DNA of 64,000 bases from Saturnia japonica (GCA_033032175.1 CM065313.1:14361327-14425326); one strand, 5' to 3'. Counted from the first letter of the stretch, positions 9,913 to 21,136 are shown. Numbers and translations are program-made. The notes: a model not told the origin generated them from the letters alone.

Positions 9913-11748
9913 TTATTCGCGCAGTTGGAGTCCTTTTATCGTTCGAGCTCGGAACTCGTACTTCTTGTTGCCGCCCGGTTCGTACAACTTCGCTTGTACA
10001 ATTTCGCTATTCGTGTACTCTTTGCCCATATTGACGCCTTGTAGTTGCAGTGGATGTGACGGTCCATGCGCTCCGATGTCCTTGGCCAAGTCCTCGTCGA
10101 TTAGCGATATAGTCGAGCCCTCGTCCAACAGAGCGTACGTGTTCACCGCTCCTTTGGGGCCCGATATAGTCACCGGACAGATTTTTAGTATAATCTGTCT
10201 CGGTTCTATAGTTGTTGCGACAGCCATTACCATCTCGCTCGTTGACGGTGTCACGTTGTTCTGAGCTTGCTCTTCGCTATCGCTTGGTCTGTCGTTGTGA
10301 AGCGACGAGTGATGCGGACGACGACAGGAGTTAATACCGCACGGCTTTCCTTTGCAGTACACACGACGATGACGTTTGTCAATACATTTGAAACAGACGC
10401 CTTTGCTCTTCACTAGCTCCCACCGTTGCTCGACGTTCAGTGCCTTGTATTGCGGGCACCGAGACAACGGATGGGGCTTATCGCAGCTAGGACACAGATG
10501 TTCGGTTTCTGTGTCCACCGTAGCAAAAACGTTCTGTCTCTTTCTGGCGGCGACTTGCGGTGCGGCAGGCTTCAATACTTCGCGTCTAGAGGTCGCTGTC
10601 GAAGCGGTGGCGGGCGCATATGTGTGTTTTAAAGCACGGCTCGCTTCACGCATTAGGAAGCGTGATAATACAACGACCTCTGGATCCGTTGTTCCCTCGT
10701 TCTCTTCCGCATAGTCACACCACCGGGACTTCAGGTGTGGGCTAAGTTTTTCTAATACTTCCCGAGCCAGCATCGGGTTGTACAGGTAGCTCCGCTTGTC
10801 GAGATTTAGTAAAACACAGACTATGTTTTGTAGTTTTACTGCGAACGCGTTCAGTTCGCTTGCGGTAGCTCCCGGTCGTGGTAATTTCCGCATATCATCC
10901 AGCGCCTTGTCTATAGTTACTTCCGGCCTGCCAAAACATTGTTCCAGTGTCCGCATGATTTCATCTGGATTGTTCGCGGTGTGTAGTAGCACTGCCACTG
11001 CGTTGCGGGCGTCCTCACGCAGGCTGTTACGTAGGCGCGCTATGTTTTCTATCGGTGAGAAACGATACAGCTGCGTGGAGTTCCTCATAGCTGCTTTGAA
11101 TGGCAGCCACTCGTTGATCGCTCCAGTGAATACAGGTAAGTCGGCGGCTTGGCGTGGCGGTGGATGAGTATGCGTCATCTTTTCTAGTATCGCGGCGAGC
11201 TGTTTAATATGACTGCTCGATTGCGACGGTGATTGCGAACGGGCACGTCGTTCAGGCCTGCGTTCGTCTTGTTGCCGCGCGTCGTTACGGGTACACGGTA
11301 ATTGCTCCCCCCGTGTAGCTTCGGGCTGTGAGCGAAGCCAGTCATCCACTCGGTGAATACGTTCATCTGGCTCCTCGTTCGTTTGCTCACGTACGTCCTC
11401 TGCTTCATCCCGTATCGACGTTAACTCCACGGCGAGGCGTTTCTTTATTAATTCCGCCTCCATACGGAGTTCTTCACAGCGAATTGCGGCTAGTTTCTCT
11501 TCCGCTTGTAGCTCGGCGAGGCGTGATCGCATAGTCGCACTCGTTGTCGATCTGTGTGAGCGTGGCGGGGAAACGTGGCCTGTTCTGACGTCAGTGCGAG
11601 TAACAGGTACAGAGAGTGTTCCCTCCGGTCGGGGTGTGCCCTCAGCTCTCTGTGTGTCTGGCGATAGTGGCGATTCTTCGAATACTCGGACTGTGTTATT
11701 TCTGTTTTGTGATTCCATTGCGCCTCCCTGGCTTCTCGTAACAACCAT
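9913..11748 (-). CDS. BEL/Pao gag-protease
   Basis: The chosen start is the ATG at 11748 (MVVTRSQGG). The open frame extends upstream to 11901, but that part translates the LTR edge and primer site and begins with GTG. In order: an acidic and helical coiled-coil region (RSRLAELQAEEKLAAIRCEE), a gag core of the type seen in BEL elements (LPVFTGAINEWLPFKAAM; near mid-protein), Cys/His knuckles (CPSCDKPHPLSRCP, then CFKCIDKRHRRVYC), and an aspartic protease site ALLDEGSTISLI close to the C-terminus. It ends at a TAA (9915-9913) in frame with pol. BEL/Pao elements normally use one continuous frame, so the stop is probably damage. Programmed readthrough is a less likely alternative. Confidence 0.88.
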   Translation of the reverse strand: MVVTRSQGGAMESQNRNNTVRVFEESPLSPDTQRAEGTPRPEGTLSVPVTRTDVRTGHVSPPRSHRSTTSATMRSRLAELQAEEKLAAIRCEELRMEAELIKKRLAVELTSIRDEAEDVREQTNEEPDERIHRVDDWLRSQPEATRGEQLPCTRNDARQQDERRPERRARSQSPSQSSSHIKQLAAILEKMTHTHPPPRQAADLPVFTGAINEWLPFKAAMRNSTQLYRFSPIENIARLRNSLREDARNAVAVLLHTANNPDEIMRTLEQCFGRPEVTIDKALDDMRKLPRPGATASELNAFAVKLQNIVCVLLNLDKRSYLYNPMLAREVLEKLSPHLKSRWCDYAEENEGTTDPEVVVLSRFLMREASRALKHTYAPATASTATSRREVLKPAAPQVAARKRQNVFATVDTETEHLCPSCDKPHPLSRCPQYKALNVEQRWELVKSKGVCFKCIDKRHRRVYCKGKPCGINSCRRPHHSSLHNDRPSDSEEQAQNNVTPSTSEMVMAVATTIEPRQIILKICPVTISGPKGAVNTYALLDEGSTISLIDEDLAKDIGAHGPSHPLQLQGVNMGKEYTNSEIVQAKLYEPGGNKKYEFRARTIKGLQLRE

Positions 11749-11853
11749 TGATCTGGGTACGCCGTTCGTGGATACAGATGTCTTGATAACACGTCGTTTC
11801 TTCTTCAAGCGTTGTTGTAGATCGGCGAAATGTTCTGTTCTTTTTTTCTTCCG

Positions 11854-11873
11854 ATCCGGCTTCCGAAGGACCA
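11854..11873 (-). other. Primer binding site, probably tRNA-Tyr
   Basis: Five bases inside the 5' LTR edge the minus strand reads TGGTCCTTCG, complementary to the CGAAGGACCA 3' end of insect tRNA-Tyr. After a two-base interruption AGCCGGAT continues the match into the T-arm side. The tRNA identity rests on remembered tRNA-Tyr sequence. Confidence 0.6.
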
Positions 11874-11878
11874 GATAA

Positions 11879-12076
11879 TATTGTGAATAAAAGACGTCCA
11901 CAATATTTTAATGTGTGCTAAATTAATAGCGCTTGTTTTATTCTTGTTTCTTACAAAGTTACAGTAGTTCGTAGTAACAATGTGGTTTCTTAATAACGTT
12001 CTTGACTGTAGTTTGCTTGTAGATTCGCTGCTTGCTGTTGCTGGTGTTGTGGTGTTTCTCGAACTGATCGCAGTAC

Positions 12077-12113
<37 letters not shown>

Positions 12114-13077
12114 TGACTACACTGTTAGCCTTAGGGGCCCTATCGTCAAACAGAGCCGCTGCGGCTTTTACAGCTTCACCCGGACTTGGGGGCGAGCGCT
12201 TAGGGCACTCAGCCGCGAAAGTTTGTGACGACCCGCACGAGGGTGCCAGAGTGGCCGAACCTCGGCTCGGGCGGTCGTCACGAATGCGAAAAAGTCGCGA
12301 TCTAACGAATTCCCTAATACTATGAGAAATTCGAGCTAACTAATATATACTCATATGCACGTTCCCCTCCTCCTGGGAGGAAGGAGTGGACCGTGCGTAT
12401 GTGTATTTGATAATCGGAATGGTTTTTCTACACTAACTAGCGCAATAGTCTAACTAGCGCAAAAAAAGAAAAAAAAAGGTCCCTTACAGAACCTATGTAC
12501 CTGTGTGGTGTGCACGTGTGTGTGTTCAGACGTGTGTAATGTTGTGTGTGGGTAACTAAGTGTTGCACGTATAGTGTCACTTTGTATCGCGCGGGCGGCT
12601 GCCTGACCCAAGGGCTTCACACCGAGGAACGGACCTAGGCTTGGGTTGCCGCTAGAGAGGGTGGACGTGACGGGCGTGCGGGAGCGAAGTTGACCTCTCC
12701 GCTATATTTAACCTCGCCCTTTGCCTCGCAACCGGTAGTGCAATGGATTCCGTGCGGGGCGTCGCTCAGCCAATGAGCGCGCACGCCCTGTGTGCGCGCT
12801 CTCGGCAGCACCATGAGTCACCATGCCAGATGTTCCGAGTCTGGCATGGTTCATCCTTACAACTAGTGAAATTTATACATTTAAACTTACAACTAGCTAT
12901 ATTCTTATTCTAATCGTTTTAAAATACACATATTCACACATATTCAGTTCATATTATTATATCTATTCCTAACACGTATTTATAAACCTTATTCCTAACA
13001 CGTATTATTTCATTTACTTGTTCATTTTATACTATTAGACTATCGTTATTCGCTCGCCCCGCTCGCTGTCCGCAACA
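11879..13077 (-). repeat. 5' LTR of the BEL/Pao element, with nested insertion
   Basis: Matches the 3' LTR on both sides of a 614-bp Jockey fragment (12081-12694). Beyond that, only a few base changes and an extra 'cacatattca' near 12935 separate the two LTRs. Confidence 0.92.
12081..12694 (-). mobile_element. 5'-truncated Jockey 3' end inserted in the LTR
   Basis: Thirty T residues (12081-12110) are the reversed poly(A) tail. The rest is the reverse complement of the 3' UTR of the Jockey element ending at 53974-54002 (shared 'aactgactacactgttagcc', 'gccgctgcggcttttacag', 'ctcgggcggtcgtc'). It contains no coding sequence beyond the last codons region. Compared with the other LTR, three bases (gcc) are missing at the target and no duplication is seen, so integration came with a small target deletion. 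Confidence 0.9.
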
Positions 13078-13190
13078 GTAATAATAATCTATCTATTCTA
13101 TATTCTATAATATAATATAATTTAACAAGTCTATGTAAATGTATTTCATTAAATTATATCTTATATAAGGCGACGCCGCTGTCGCCAAGA

Positions 13191-13965
13191 GTAACTATAT
13201 TAAATAAGCAATTTAACACACGGATTCAATTTATATTACACAAGCTTACACTTTTTTTTATCACAATAATCATACGCACGCTCCTGTTTACTACTAGGTA
13301 TACAATAATAGTTATAAAACAAAATATAACTAATTATTTTTATCGATGGTTGATTATTTGGTAATCTGTTCCCAGTGTGATCAGCTTACCAAATTGTTTC
13401 CGTCTTTGATTACCCTATGTGTAACCGAATGCTTCCCTTTCCCGCCGCAAGTCCTTATAACAGTGATAACCATAATTCACCATAATAAGTCAAGCACACG
13501 ATATCAGGTTTCACGCAGAAGCAAAAGGAGTGCGAAGATCTGATGTCAATCAAGACTAATTAATTGAAGTGAGAGTGATTACTTTTGCTACGAGTTTAAA
13601 TTGCAGTAAAATGTAATGAAACAGTGTTAGAAAAGTAATTTGATATTTCTAAATATATTACAAGTATCTATCTATCTTATAAGGTAAAATGTCGAAGGAG
13701 TAAAGTGATTGTGATGAAACCATAGCATGGTGGTAGAGCATTTCCTAATACCCGAGTTCAAGATCTTAAGACGGTCATCGTTGTTAATGGATTGTACCGC
13801 ACTTACCAGCAGGTGCTGTACATTCATTTTGCCGAGCTAGTATGAAAAAGGTTGTCACACCTGAGAACTCAGTTAGAATGCCTCACATATCAGTACAAGC
13901 ACTGAGGGTTTGCGGCAGATATAGTGAGCCGGTGAGATTTTACTACTCTTTAAAACCATAAAGAA
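13191..13965. other. AT-rich sequence, no gene seen
   Basis: Contains a weak tRNA-like stretch near 13725-13775 ('tggtggtagagca', 'gagttcaag') that is probably a decayed SINE head. No gene is supportable. Confidence 0.45.
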
Positions 13966-14240
13966 TTTTTTTTTTTACCACTAAGGTTGCAAATAAGCAT
14001 GCAGCCTACCTGATGGCAAGCGGCTACCGAATGTGGGTGCAAACTTGTAATACCATAGGTATCACCAGTGCGTTGCTGACATTGGATCACCCTACCTCAA
14101 GAAGCTCTGGAAACTCTACTCACCGCAGGAACACAACACAAGGCTATATGGCTGCGATCTTCTGTAGGGTGGAGGTAGTCTACCAGTCGGATTGCCCCGA
14201 GTAGAGATAAATCTCCAAAGAAATTTCTCTGAGCCTTACC
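13966..14240 (+). repeat. Lepidopteran short interspersed repeat (copy 2 of 4)
   Basis: Carries 'gcaaataagcatgcagcc', 'gatggcaagcggctacc', 'cagtgcgttgctgac', 'agaagctctggaaac' and 'ctgcgatcttctgt', collinear with 5380-5650 and 40775-40975. Confidence 0.72.
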
Positions 14241-15007
14241 TCTTTTACATTGTCATGTATATTTTATGTCATAAGAACTTAAAAAGATCAACATGTAACA
14301 AAAAAAAAGTGATCGCTTACTTGTGTCAACTTACACTAGTGAAATTAATATCAAACTAGTTATATGAATAGAATGCCTGTAGAAAAATTGCCGTGTGGGT
14401 TGACGGATTCGTTGTTGGCGGGTTAGTCAGCACTTCCCATCATTTCAAGTCAGAAAACTTTACCAGCGACATATCGGTGACGCGATATGAGCATCTATGT
14501 CTCCGTTCTTAGTTACTGAAGTGTGGGAAGATACTTTGTTTCTTTTTATCATTCTATCATTAATTTTCAACATTTAAACATGAATAGATAACAAACAATG
14601 ACCTAATAACAGCAGCTTGTGGGCTATTTATCGCTGTGTCCATTCTGAAGACCCGAAACTGTTAGGTTAGACCCAGTTTATTGAGTCGCATTTTAACACG
14701 TTCATAGCTTAAATCAATACCCATTTGAAACATTTATTGAATAATGTTGCAGACAGAATAGTTAAAATAATAGAAATTTCAGAAATACAGCTTCACAAAC
14801 ACAATACTATAATAATAATTAACGTTAAAACATCTAAGTACAGGATTTTAATTTCAAATGAAGCCTTTGCAGCGTAGTTTATAATCCATTGTTTAGGATT
14901 CTACAATATCTCCTTTGAGTGATAAAGGTTTATTAACGTGTGAAAGTTTTTTCATCGCTACAACTCATATTTCAAAACAAACGCCACATCACTACACGTA
15001 GAATATT
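14241..15007. other. Intergenic, no gene seen
   Basis: AT-rich. Nothing recognised up to the LINE target site at 15008. Confidence 0.5.
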
Positions 15008-15021
15008 ACCGGTCAACTGAG
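15008..15021 (+). repeat. Target-site duplication, left copy
   Basis: ACCGGTCAACTGAG; the right copy ACCGTTCAACTGAG is at 21123-21136 (one mismatch). The pair sets the limits of the LINE between them. Confidence 0.85.
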
Positions 15022-15843
15022 GGCGGGGGTAGGTTCAGGTTCAAGTGCAGTGTAAATGAAACTCAATCTATCCCTGGTAGGGCCATCTGTCCGATGACTT
15101 TACACGGTGACTGGTCTTGGAGTAAGCACTACGGTTGCAATGACCTCCAGGGCAAGTCTAGGGAGTTATCCTTCACGTGGTTGCCGCCTGTTATTGGTCT
15201 GTATAGGTCGGATACAGACACAACCGAAACCCCTAGTCGAACCTTCCCCTCTTTCTATCCGTCACCTATCCATATTCCATCTTTCCCTTCCTAATCCGCT
15301 GCAGTGTATCAGTAGCTGTGCTCTGCGGACCGAGCCTCACAAAAATATGTTGAGACTTGGGAGACTCTTCTAGATTCTACAGCTACCCACGTGTTTGTGC
15401 CGTGCGTGGAGACCTGTACGCAGAGATGAAGGGATCCTGGAGTGCTGAGCCACCAGTGGCTAGGGTAGTATATAGCTACGGGTGACAACACACCTCTTTG
15501 GCCCGAATTTTCTTGCCAAACGGGAGGTCCCGGAGGAGCCAATCGGCATCAATCGGCTGTGGTTATCGTCAGAGATAGCCTGGCTAGGGTTGGGATATGT
15601 GCGGTGGACAGTCGGCGGTGCACGAAACTTGTGGTGAGCCATCGGTTGGTACCTTCCAACCAGGTGGCAGCCGCATACTTCTTTGTGTCGTTTAGGTTCG
15701 TCTAGCTGCTGTTTCCTGGACCCTATATCTCTGGTGGTAGGTCCTGACGGACGGGTACTTCTGTTGCTCGGACGTCTACTACTGCGGGCTCCCTGGAGGG
15801 TGGGACGCCGCCGGAGACGAATTAAAAATCCTTTATAACAATA

Positions 15844-17441
15844 ATGGAAAATAAAAAGGAAACCAAAGGGAAGAGGGCTGCGCCTGAGGGTGCGCCTGTC
15901 CCGATAAACAAATGCTGCAAATGTGCCACAACAACAACAACAACAAGACAGGGCTGCATCTAAGGATGCGCCTACATATCTAGACCTTAACATCTTTAGG
16001 GATGCCATGCCAGCAACGACCTCGCAAGAGGGACCAGTTTGGCAAATGACGACCAAGAAGGGAAAAAACTCCAGCAAGCCAACCAGCAAAGGTAAACGTG
16101 CGCAAGCGCGAACCGAAGCTGGGAAGGTAAAGAAGGCAGACCTGATCAGGTAGCAGCTACCTGAGGCTGCTGCTGCGACCGGGCCTAAGGCCCGTCGACG
16201 CAAGCGCGGCAAACAGAAAGCTGCTGAAGTGTCAAAACCACTGACACCCGTAGTCGAAGTATGCGAGGTTTCGTCCCAATGCGACGTAAAGGCCGCAGGG
16301 GCAGGCACCGCAGAAAAGGCTGAGCAGGTTAGCCAACCCGTGACAAAGGGTGCTGTACAGCCCCGACGGTCGCGAGGAAAACGGTCTGGAAAGATGAAGC
16401 GACGACCAGATGTCAGCTCTGGGGAGACCTCTGGTCAAACCATGCCCTCCAACAAAAGGGCTCGCCCCGACGAGACTATGTCTCCGAAGGGTGAGAGCAA
16501 ACGTCTCAGGTTTGAGCCTAGCACTTCCAGCAAGCGCCCGAACACAAGCTACTCCGACGTCAGCAAGACCAATGACCTCTCCAGCCGTTTCGTGATCTTA
16601 CTGCGGAACAGGCAGAAGAAATCAAAAAGAGCCTGGTGACCAAATTGCTAGATATGGTCAGCCCGTCTAACTCAGCGACACCAGCCTTCATACCAGCCTT
16701 CCGTGGGAAGCCGTTCTTCAGCGAAGGGGTCCTGAAGATGTGGTGCGAGAATGATCTCGCCCTCAACTGGCTTCACAAAACCATCGCAAGTACCCCATCA
16801 CCAGTACCCGGAACTGGACTAGTTGTCAAACGACAGGCAGACATCCCCCGTAGGGTGAAGTGCGCCATGTTCGTACCCGACTGGTCCAAAGATGTTGACA
16901 CACTGCGGAGACTGCTCATTGGGCAGAATCCATGGTACCACCTCAACACCTGGGCACTTTACAACGCCCAAACAAGAGAGGACGGCGTCTTCCTCGTACT
17001 TGGGATCCCGGCTGCGGAGATGCCTATAATACTCGAGAAAGACGCCGCGTGGCCTACTCGGTAAGCTGCGTCTGCATCAGGTTCTTTGGGGAGAGTGGAG
17101 GCCTAAAAAATGTGCCACCAGGATTCCCAGAACCGAACATACAACACACTACACAAGCTGTAGCTAACCCAATCATGGAGGTGGAGGCATCGCTAGCTCT
17201 AGAGCAAAGTGAAGCCGAAACCACCAAGGAGGATAACACAGTTTCTCAAGCGCGACGCATCAGCACGGCCATTAGGCTATGCGAAGCTGTCGCCGCAGCA
17301 TCCTCCAGGAGTGCCAGCAGTGGCGCGCCGGAGAGTGAGGCTACCACTTGCGTTGGTAGGCCGGAAACCCCGCAGAGCTGGGGATCTGAGGGGTCATTAG
17401 ATATTGATGGCTTCCTTACATCATCCCCGACCCACCATTAA
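15844..17441 (+). pseudogene. LINE ORF1 (gag-like), frameshifted
   Basis: Starts at an ATG (15844, MENKKETKGKR), then shifts frame at a CAA microsatellite near 15935. The second frame runs through a TAG at 16151-16153 to ~16600, shifts again into the frame of 16636-17064, and once more near 17045 to end at 17441. The first half is basic (KRRKRGKQK, RSRGKRSGKMKRR) and suits nucleic-acid binding. The later half has a compact conserved-looking block (FRGKPFF...LNWLHKTI...NPWYHLNTW) resembling the RNA-binding domain of other RNase-H LINE ORF1 proteins. ORF1 overlaps the start of ORF2 by a few tens of bases. The protein would package the LINE RNA; this copy cannot make it. Confidence 0.75.
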
Positions 17442-20400
17442 GGTAATACAGACCAACCTCCAGCACAAGCAACTCGCTGCGGCTACCCTGCGTCGGCAGC
17501 TGGAGGTGAACAACGAGACCATTGCCCTGATTCAGGAGCCGTGGATCAGGAAGGACAGGATTTGTGGTCTCTCTAACATCGGTGGTAAGATCCTTCTGGA
17601 TACAACTGTAAGTAATATACGCACTTGTGTCTATGTGCCAAGAAATCTAACGACTGTACTAATCAATGAATTCTGTTCCAGAGATCTGACTGTTATTAGA
17701 CTCGGGGGTGGAATGAGCAACCAGCTACCAGAGCTGGTCCTCGCATCTGCCTACCTGCCGGGTGATGCTGAGGTCCCAACGCCAGAGCTGGCTGCCCTTA
17801 TTCAACACTGCGAAGGGGAAGGACTTAAGCTGGTTATCTCAGAGGATACCAACTCACACCATCCCCTTTGGGGTTGTGACACCTCAAACCTGAGAGGTGA
17901 ACAACTTATAAACTTTCTATTCTCTACTGACCTTCAAATCATGAACATAGGTTCGGAACCGACCTTTGTCACTTCGAGGGCTCAAACCATCATAGACGTT
18001 ACTTTCGCATCGGAAAGGGCATCAAACTTCATTAAGGATTAGCGAGTATCCAATGAGGTTTCCTGTTCCGATCATAGATGGATTGAATATAGCCTATATG
18101 TAGACGTACCTTCACCAGAACCGAATCGCAATCCACGTAAGACCGATCGCGTCTCATACAAAAAGCTGGTGGAGATGGAATTAAATAGGTACGGAAACCC
18201 AGCATCGTACACTGATACGGAAGGTATAGAAATCCATCTAAATAAACTTACATCAATAATAATAGAGTGTTACGAAAAAACGTGCCCTCTTAGAAAGCAA
18301 TCCGCCAATGCTAAAAGGAGGGACGGCTGGTGGGGCCCTGAACTTGAGCGCTTACGTAGCAAAGTTTGAAAACTTTTTAACCATGCGAAGAACACCAGGA
18401 AAGAACAAGACTGGAATGCTTACAAGGAGATACAACGCCAATTTAAATACCATATACGACAACGCAAACGCGAGTCGTGGCGAAGCTTCTGTACCAACAT
18501 TGAATCAAACAGTCAGGCAGCCAGAGTCAAAAATATACTCGCAGGCAAGCCCAACCAATCATTGGGGTCACTTAAGAAACCTGACAACACCTACACGAAA
18601 TCCGATGTAGAGACATGTGAACTCCTTCTCCAAACCCACTTCCCGGGTTGTCTACTAAGTGGCGACCAATGCTGGAGCGACGGTTCGGTAGGAGAGCGCA
18701 TAGAACCGGATTGGATAACTGCCCGTAACATTGTCCAACAAGATAAGTTATTGTGGGCAATAAACAGCTTCCTTCCATATAAAGCACCCGGTTTGGATGG
18801 TATCTTCCCCGGGCCTTTAAGATGGTGCGATAAGGCAATTGCAGCACACCTGCTAATAATTTTCCAGGGCTGCATTGCCTTTCGATACACACCCAAACAG
18901 TGGAGGGAAGTAAAGGTAGTATTTATACCCAAACCAGGCAGAAGTGACTATACACAGACAAAATCTTTCAGACCCATTAGTCTCACGTCTTTTATTTTAA
19001 AGACCCTAGAGAGACTCTGTGATAGAGAAATAAGGGATAACATCCATATGGGCAAACCACTTCACTGCCAACAACATGCCTATACTGTAGGTAAATCAAC
19101 AGAATCTGCATTACATAACGTAGTCTCACGTATTGAATATGCTCTATCAAGAAAATTATCAACCCTAGGCTCTTTTATTGATATTGAAGGGGCCTTTGAC
19201 AAAACAACTTTTAACAGCATCAGCCATGCCCTTTCAAGACATGGAGTAAATCCAACGCTTAGAAGTTGGATTGATAACATGTGTCGATATAGAGCGGTCC
19301 AGGTTACAGTGAATACAACCACCAGAGGTATTGCGGTAAGGGGGTGCCCCCAGGGGGGAATACTCTCGCCACTACTTTGGAATTTGGTTGTAAACGAACT
19401 CATCACTGACTTGAACAAAAACAGCTATTATACTGTTGGCTATGCTGATGATCTAGCAATTCTACTCAGTGGGTCACATGAAGGCACACTCTGCGATCTG
19501 ATGAGGGGTGCCTTCCGCATAGTAGAAAATTGGTGTAAAAAACAGGAACTCACTGTTAATCCGTCGTAAACGGAACTAGTGTTGTTCACTAACAAACGCA
19601 AATTGAGTAACTTTGTTTTACCAAAGTTATTCGGCACTGACCTAGCACTAGTAGCTGAAGTCAAATACCTAGGCGTAATTTTAGACAGCAAGCTACTGTG
19701 GAATAAACACCTGGAGAACAAACTAAATAAGGCCTGCATTACATTCTGGCAATGTAAAAGATTACTGGGCAAGAAATGGCGTCTATCTCCAAAGATTACC
19801 CACTGGCTTTATACTACCGTAATTCGACCGACCGTTACCTATGGTGCAGTGGTTTGGTGGCCTAGGACCGAACTAAGCATAGTCAGACGAAAGCTGCAGC
19901 AATTCCAACGATTGGCTTGCTCAGCTATAACCGGCTGCATGCGCACCACGCCAACAACAGCCCTGGAAGTCATTCTCGGCATGCCACCCTTAGATCTGTT
20001 TATACAACAGGAGGCCGCGGTATCAGCAATACGAATGACAAATCTGGGACTGTGGAGCAATCCGAATGGACCACACACAAAAATTTTAAAGAAGGCTATC
20101 ATGTACGGACCTCTGATAGAATCTCCGTATGATAGGATCCTAAAGAAACAGATTTTCAACAGAAACTACTCGATAGAACTATGCGAAGAAAAACAGGACC
20201 AATTCGGCATAAACGAGGTTCGCATATATACAGATGGTTCAAAAACTGATACAGGAACAGGCGCCGGGGTATTTTCCTGTGATCTAAACATTAAAATATC
20301 AATAGCCTTAGGGCCACACAGTTCCATCTTCCAATGTGAATGTGTAGCCATTACTGAGGCGACAAACGCAGTGCTGAACAGGAAAATAGAGAAACACAAT

Positions 20401-21045
20401 ATAAGAATTCTCTCCGACAGCACTGCAGTCTTACGAGCTCTGGAGAGTAACATACACGACTCTGGGATTATAAATGAGTGTCACAAAGTACTGGAAAGGG
20501 TTACAATTAACAACAAAGTAACCCTACAGTGGATTAAAGGACACAGCGGATCACTGGGCAATGACGCAGCAGATGAACTGGCAAAGAGAGGTTCCGGCAC
20601 TCTGCGGATGGGTCCTTTACCCATATTGCCTCTGCCGTTCAGCATGATTCGCTCGTGGCTGCGTCAAAGAACAACAGAATCACATAAAGATCAATGGACA
20701 ACAGCCAGTAACTGTAGACAGTCGAGGGAGACACTGCCCATCCCTGAACCGCGATTGTCGCGGCGACTTCTTGGTCTTAATAGAAGTGATCTACGTGTTA
20801 TGGTAGGCACTATAACTGGCCATTGTTCACTTAACAAACACCTTTATGTTCTAGGTGTCACTGACAGTCCCATGTGCAGAGCCTGCATGGAGGGCGAAGA
20901 AACCGCTACCCACGTAGTCCTGAAATGCGCGGGAGTTGCAACCCAACGGGCGAAAACCCTCAAAAACCCGAGGTCACTTCGAGAAGCCTGTGAATGCCCC
21001 AGGAGGCTTCTGTGCTTCTGGTCGGACTTGGGCTGGCTGGAATAG
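17407..21045 (+). pseudogene. LINE ORF2: endonuclease, RT, RNase H, three stops
   Basis: One reading frame of about 1213 codons from the ATG at 17407, interrupted only by TAG (18040-18042), TGA (18367-18369) and TAA (19567-19569); there is no frameshift. Endonuclease: IQTNLQHKQ, EDTNSHHPLWG, and SDHRW just after the first stop. RT: RPISLTSF, the FIDIEGAFD motif A, GCPQGGILSP motif B and YADD motif C (19441-19452). RNase H: IYTDGSKT, ITEATNAV, LSDSTAV, WIKGHSGSLGNDAADELA. The C-terminal zinc motif is CRACMEGEETATHVVLKC. The three stops are single-base changes in otherwise conserved sequence, so the copy decayed by substitution only. Confidence 0.9.
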
Positions 21046-21122
21046 CCAGTCAGAATATCTACGTACAATGGACCTAGGAAGAGTCTAAGTGCGGACAAGT
21101 GGAGCCCACATAACATAACATA

Positions 21123-21136
21123 ACCGTTCAACTGAG
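21123..21136 (+). repeat. Target-site duplication, right copy
   Basis: ACCGTTCAACTGAG, pairing with 15008-15021. Confidence 0.85.

Larger units (their letters stand above)
7026..13077 (-). mobile_element. BEL/Pao LTR retrotransposon, internally deleted
   Basis: LTRs lie at 7026-7603 (3') and 11879-13077 (5', enlarged by a later insertion). The target duplication GTAAT is at 7021-7025 and 13078-13082. Reading on the minus strand gives 5' LTR, primer site, gag with zinc knuckles, protease, RT, a truncated integrase, polypurine tract and 3' LTR. The order and the YMDD-type RT place it in BEL/Pao. RNase H and the integrase N-terminus are missing, so the copy cannot be autonomous. The two LTRs differ by only a few substitutions and one ~10-bp duplication, so insertion was recent. 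Confidence 0.93.
6229..13190 (+). mobile_element. Possible solo LTR split by the BEL insertion
   Basis: GC-richer sequence starting TGTTGGGTACGCAG at 6229 is preceded by GTAAC (6224-6228). After the BEL element and its GTAAT duplication, sequence resumes at 13083 and the same GTAAC recurs at 13191-13195. Removing the BEL insertion leaves about 905 bp with a TGTTG start, as in the BEL LTR. No coding region or primer site is associated, so a solo LTR is the best reading. The 3' end (...CCAAGA) is not the usual CA, which lowers confidence. Confidence 0.35.
15022..21122 (+). mobile_element. Full-length LINE with RNase H (LOA/I-like)
   Basis: About 6.1 kb bounded by a 14-bp duplication. It has a ~0.8-kb 5' UTR, a damaged ORF1, and an ORF2 with AP endonuclease, reverse transcriptase, RNase H and a CCHC-type zinc motif. 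The 3' end is a short CATAA-type repeat ('cataacataacataacc') rather than a poly(A), as in the I/LOA group. RNase H rules out Jockey and CR1. LOA is preferred over I or R1 from the ORF2 C-terminal layout and ORF1 style, but this is a judgement without alignment. Confidence 0.85.

Noticed and set aside
7895..11878. Many plus-strand open frames opposite the BEL coding region
   Set aside because: Shadows of the GC-rich minus-strand gag and pol; no motifs of their own.
11749..11901. Longer gag N-terminus from 11901
   Set aside because: Begins with GTG and translates the LTR edge and primer site; the ATG at 11748 is the first sensible start.
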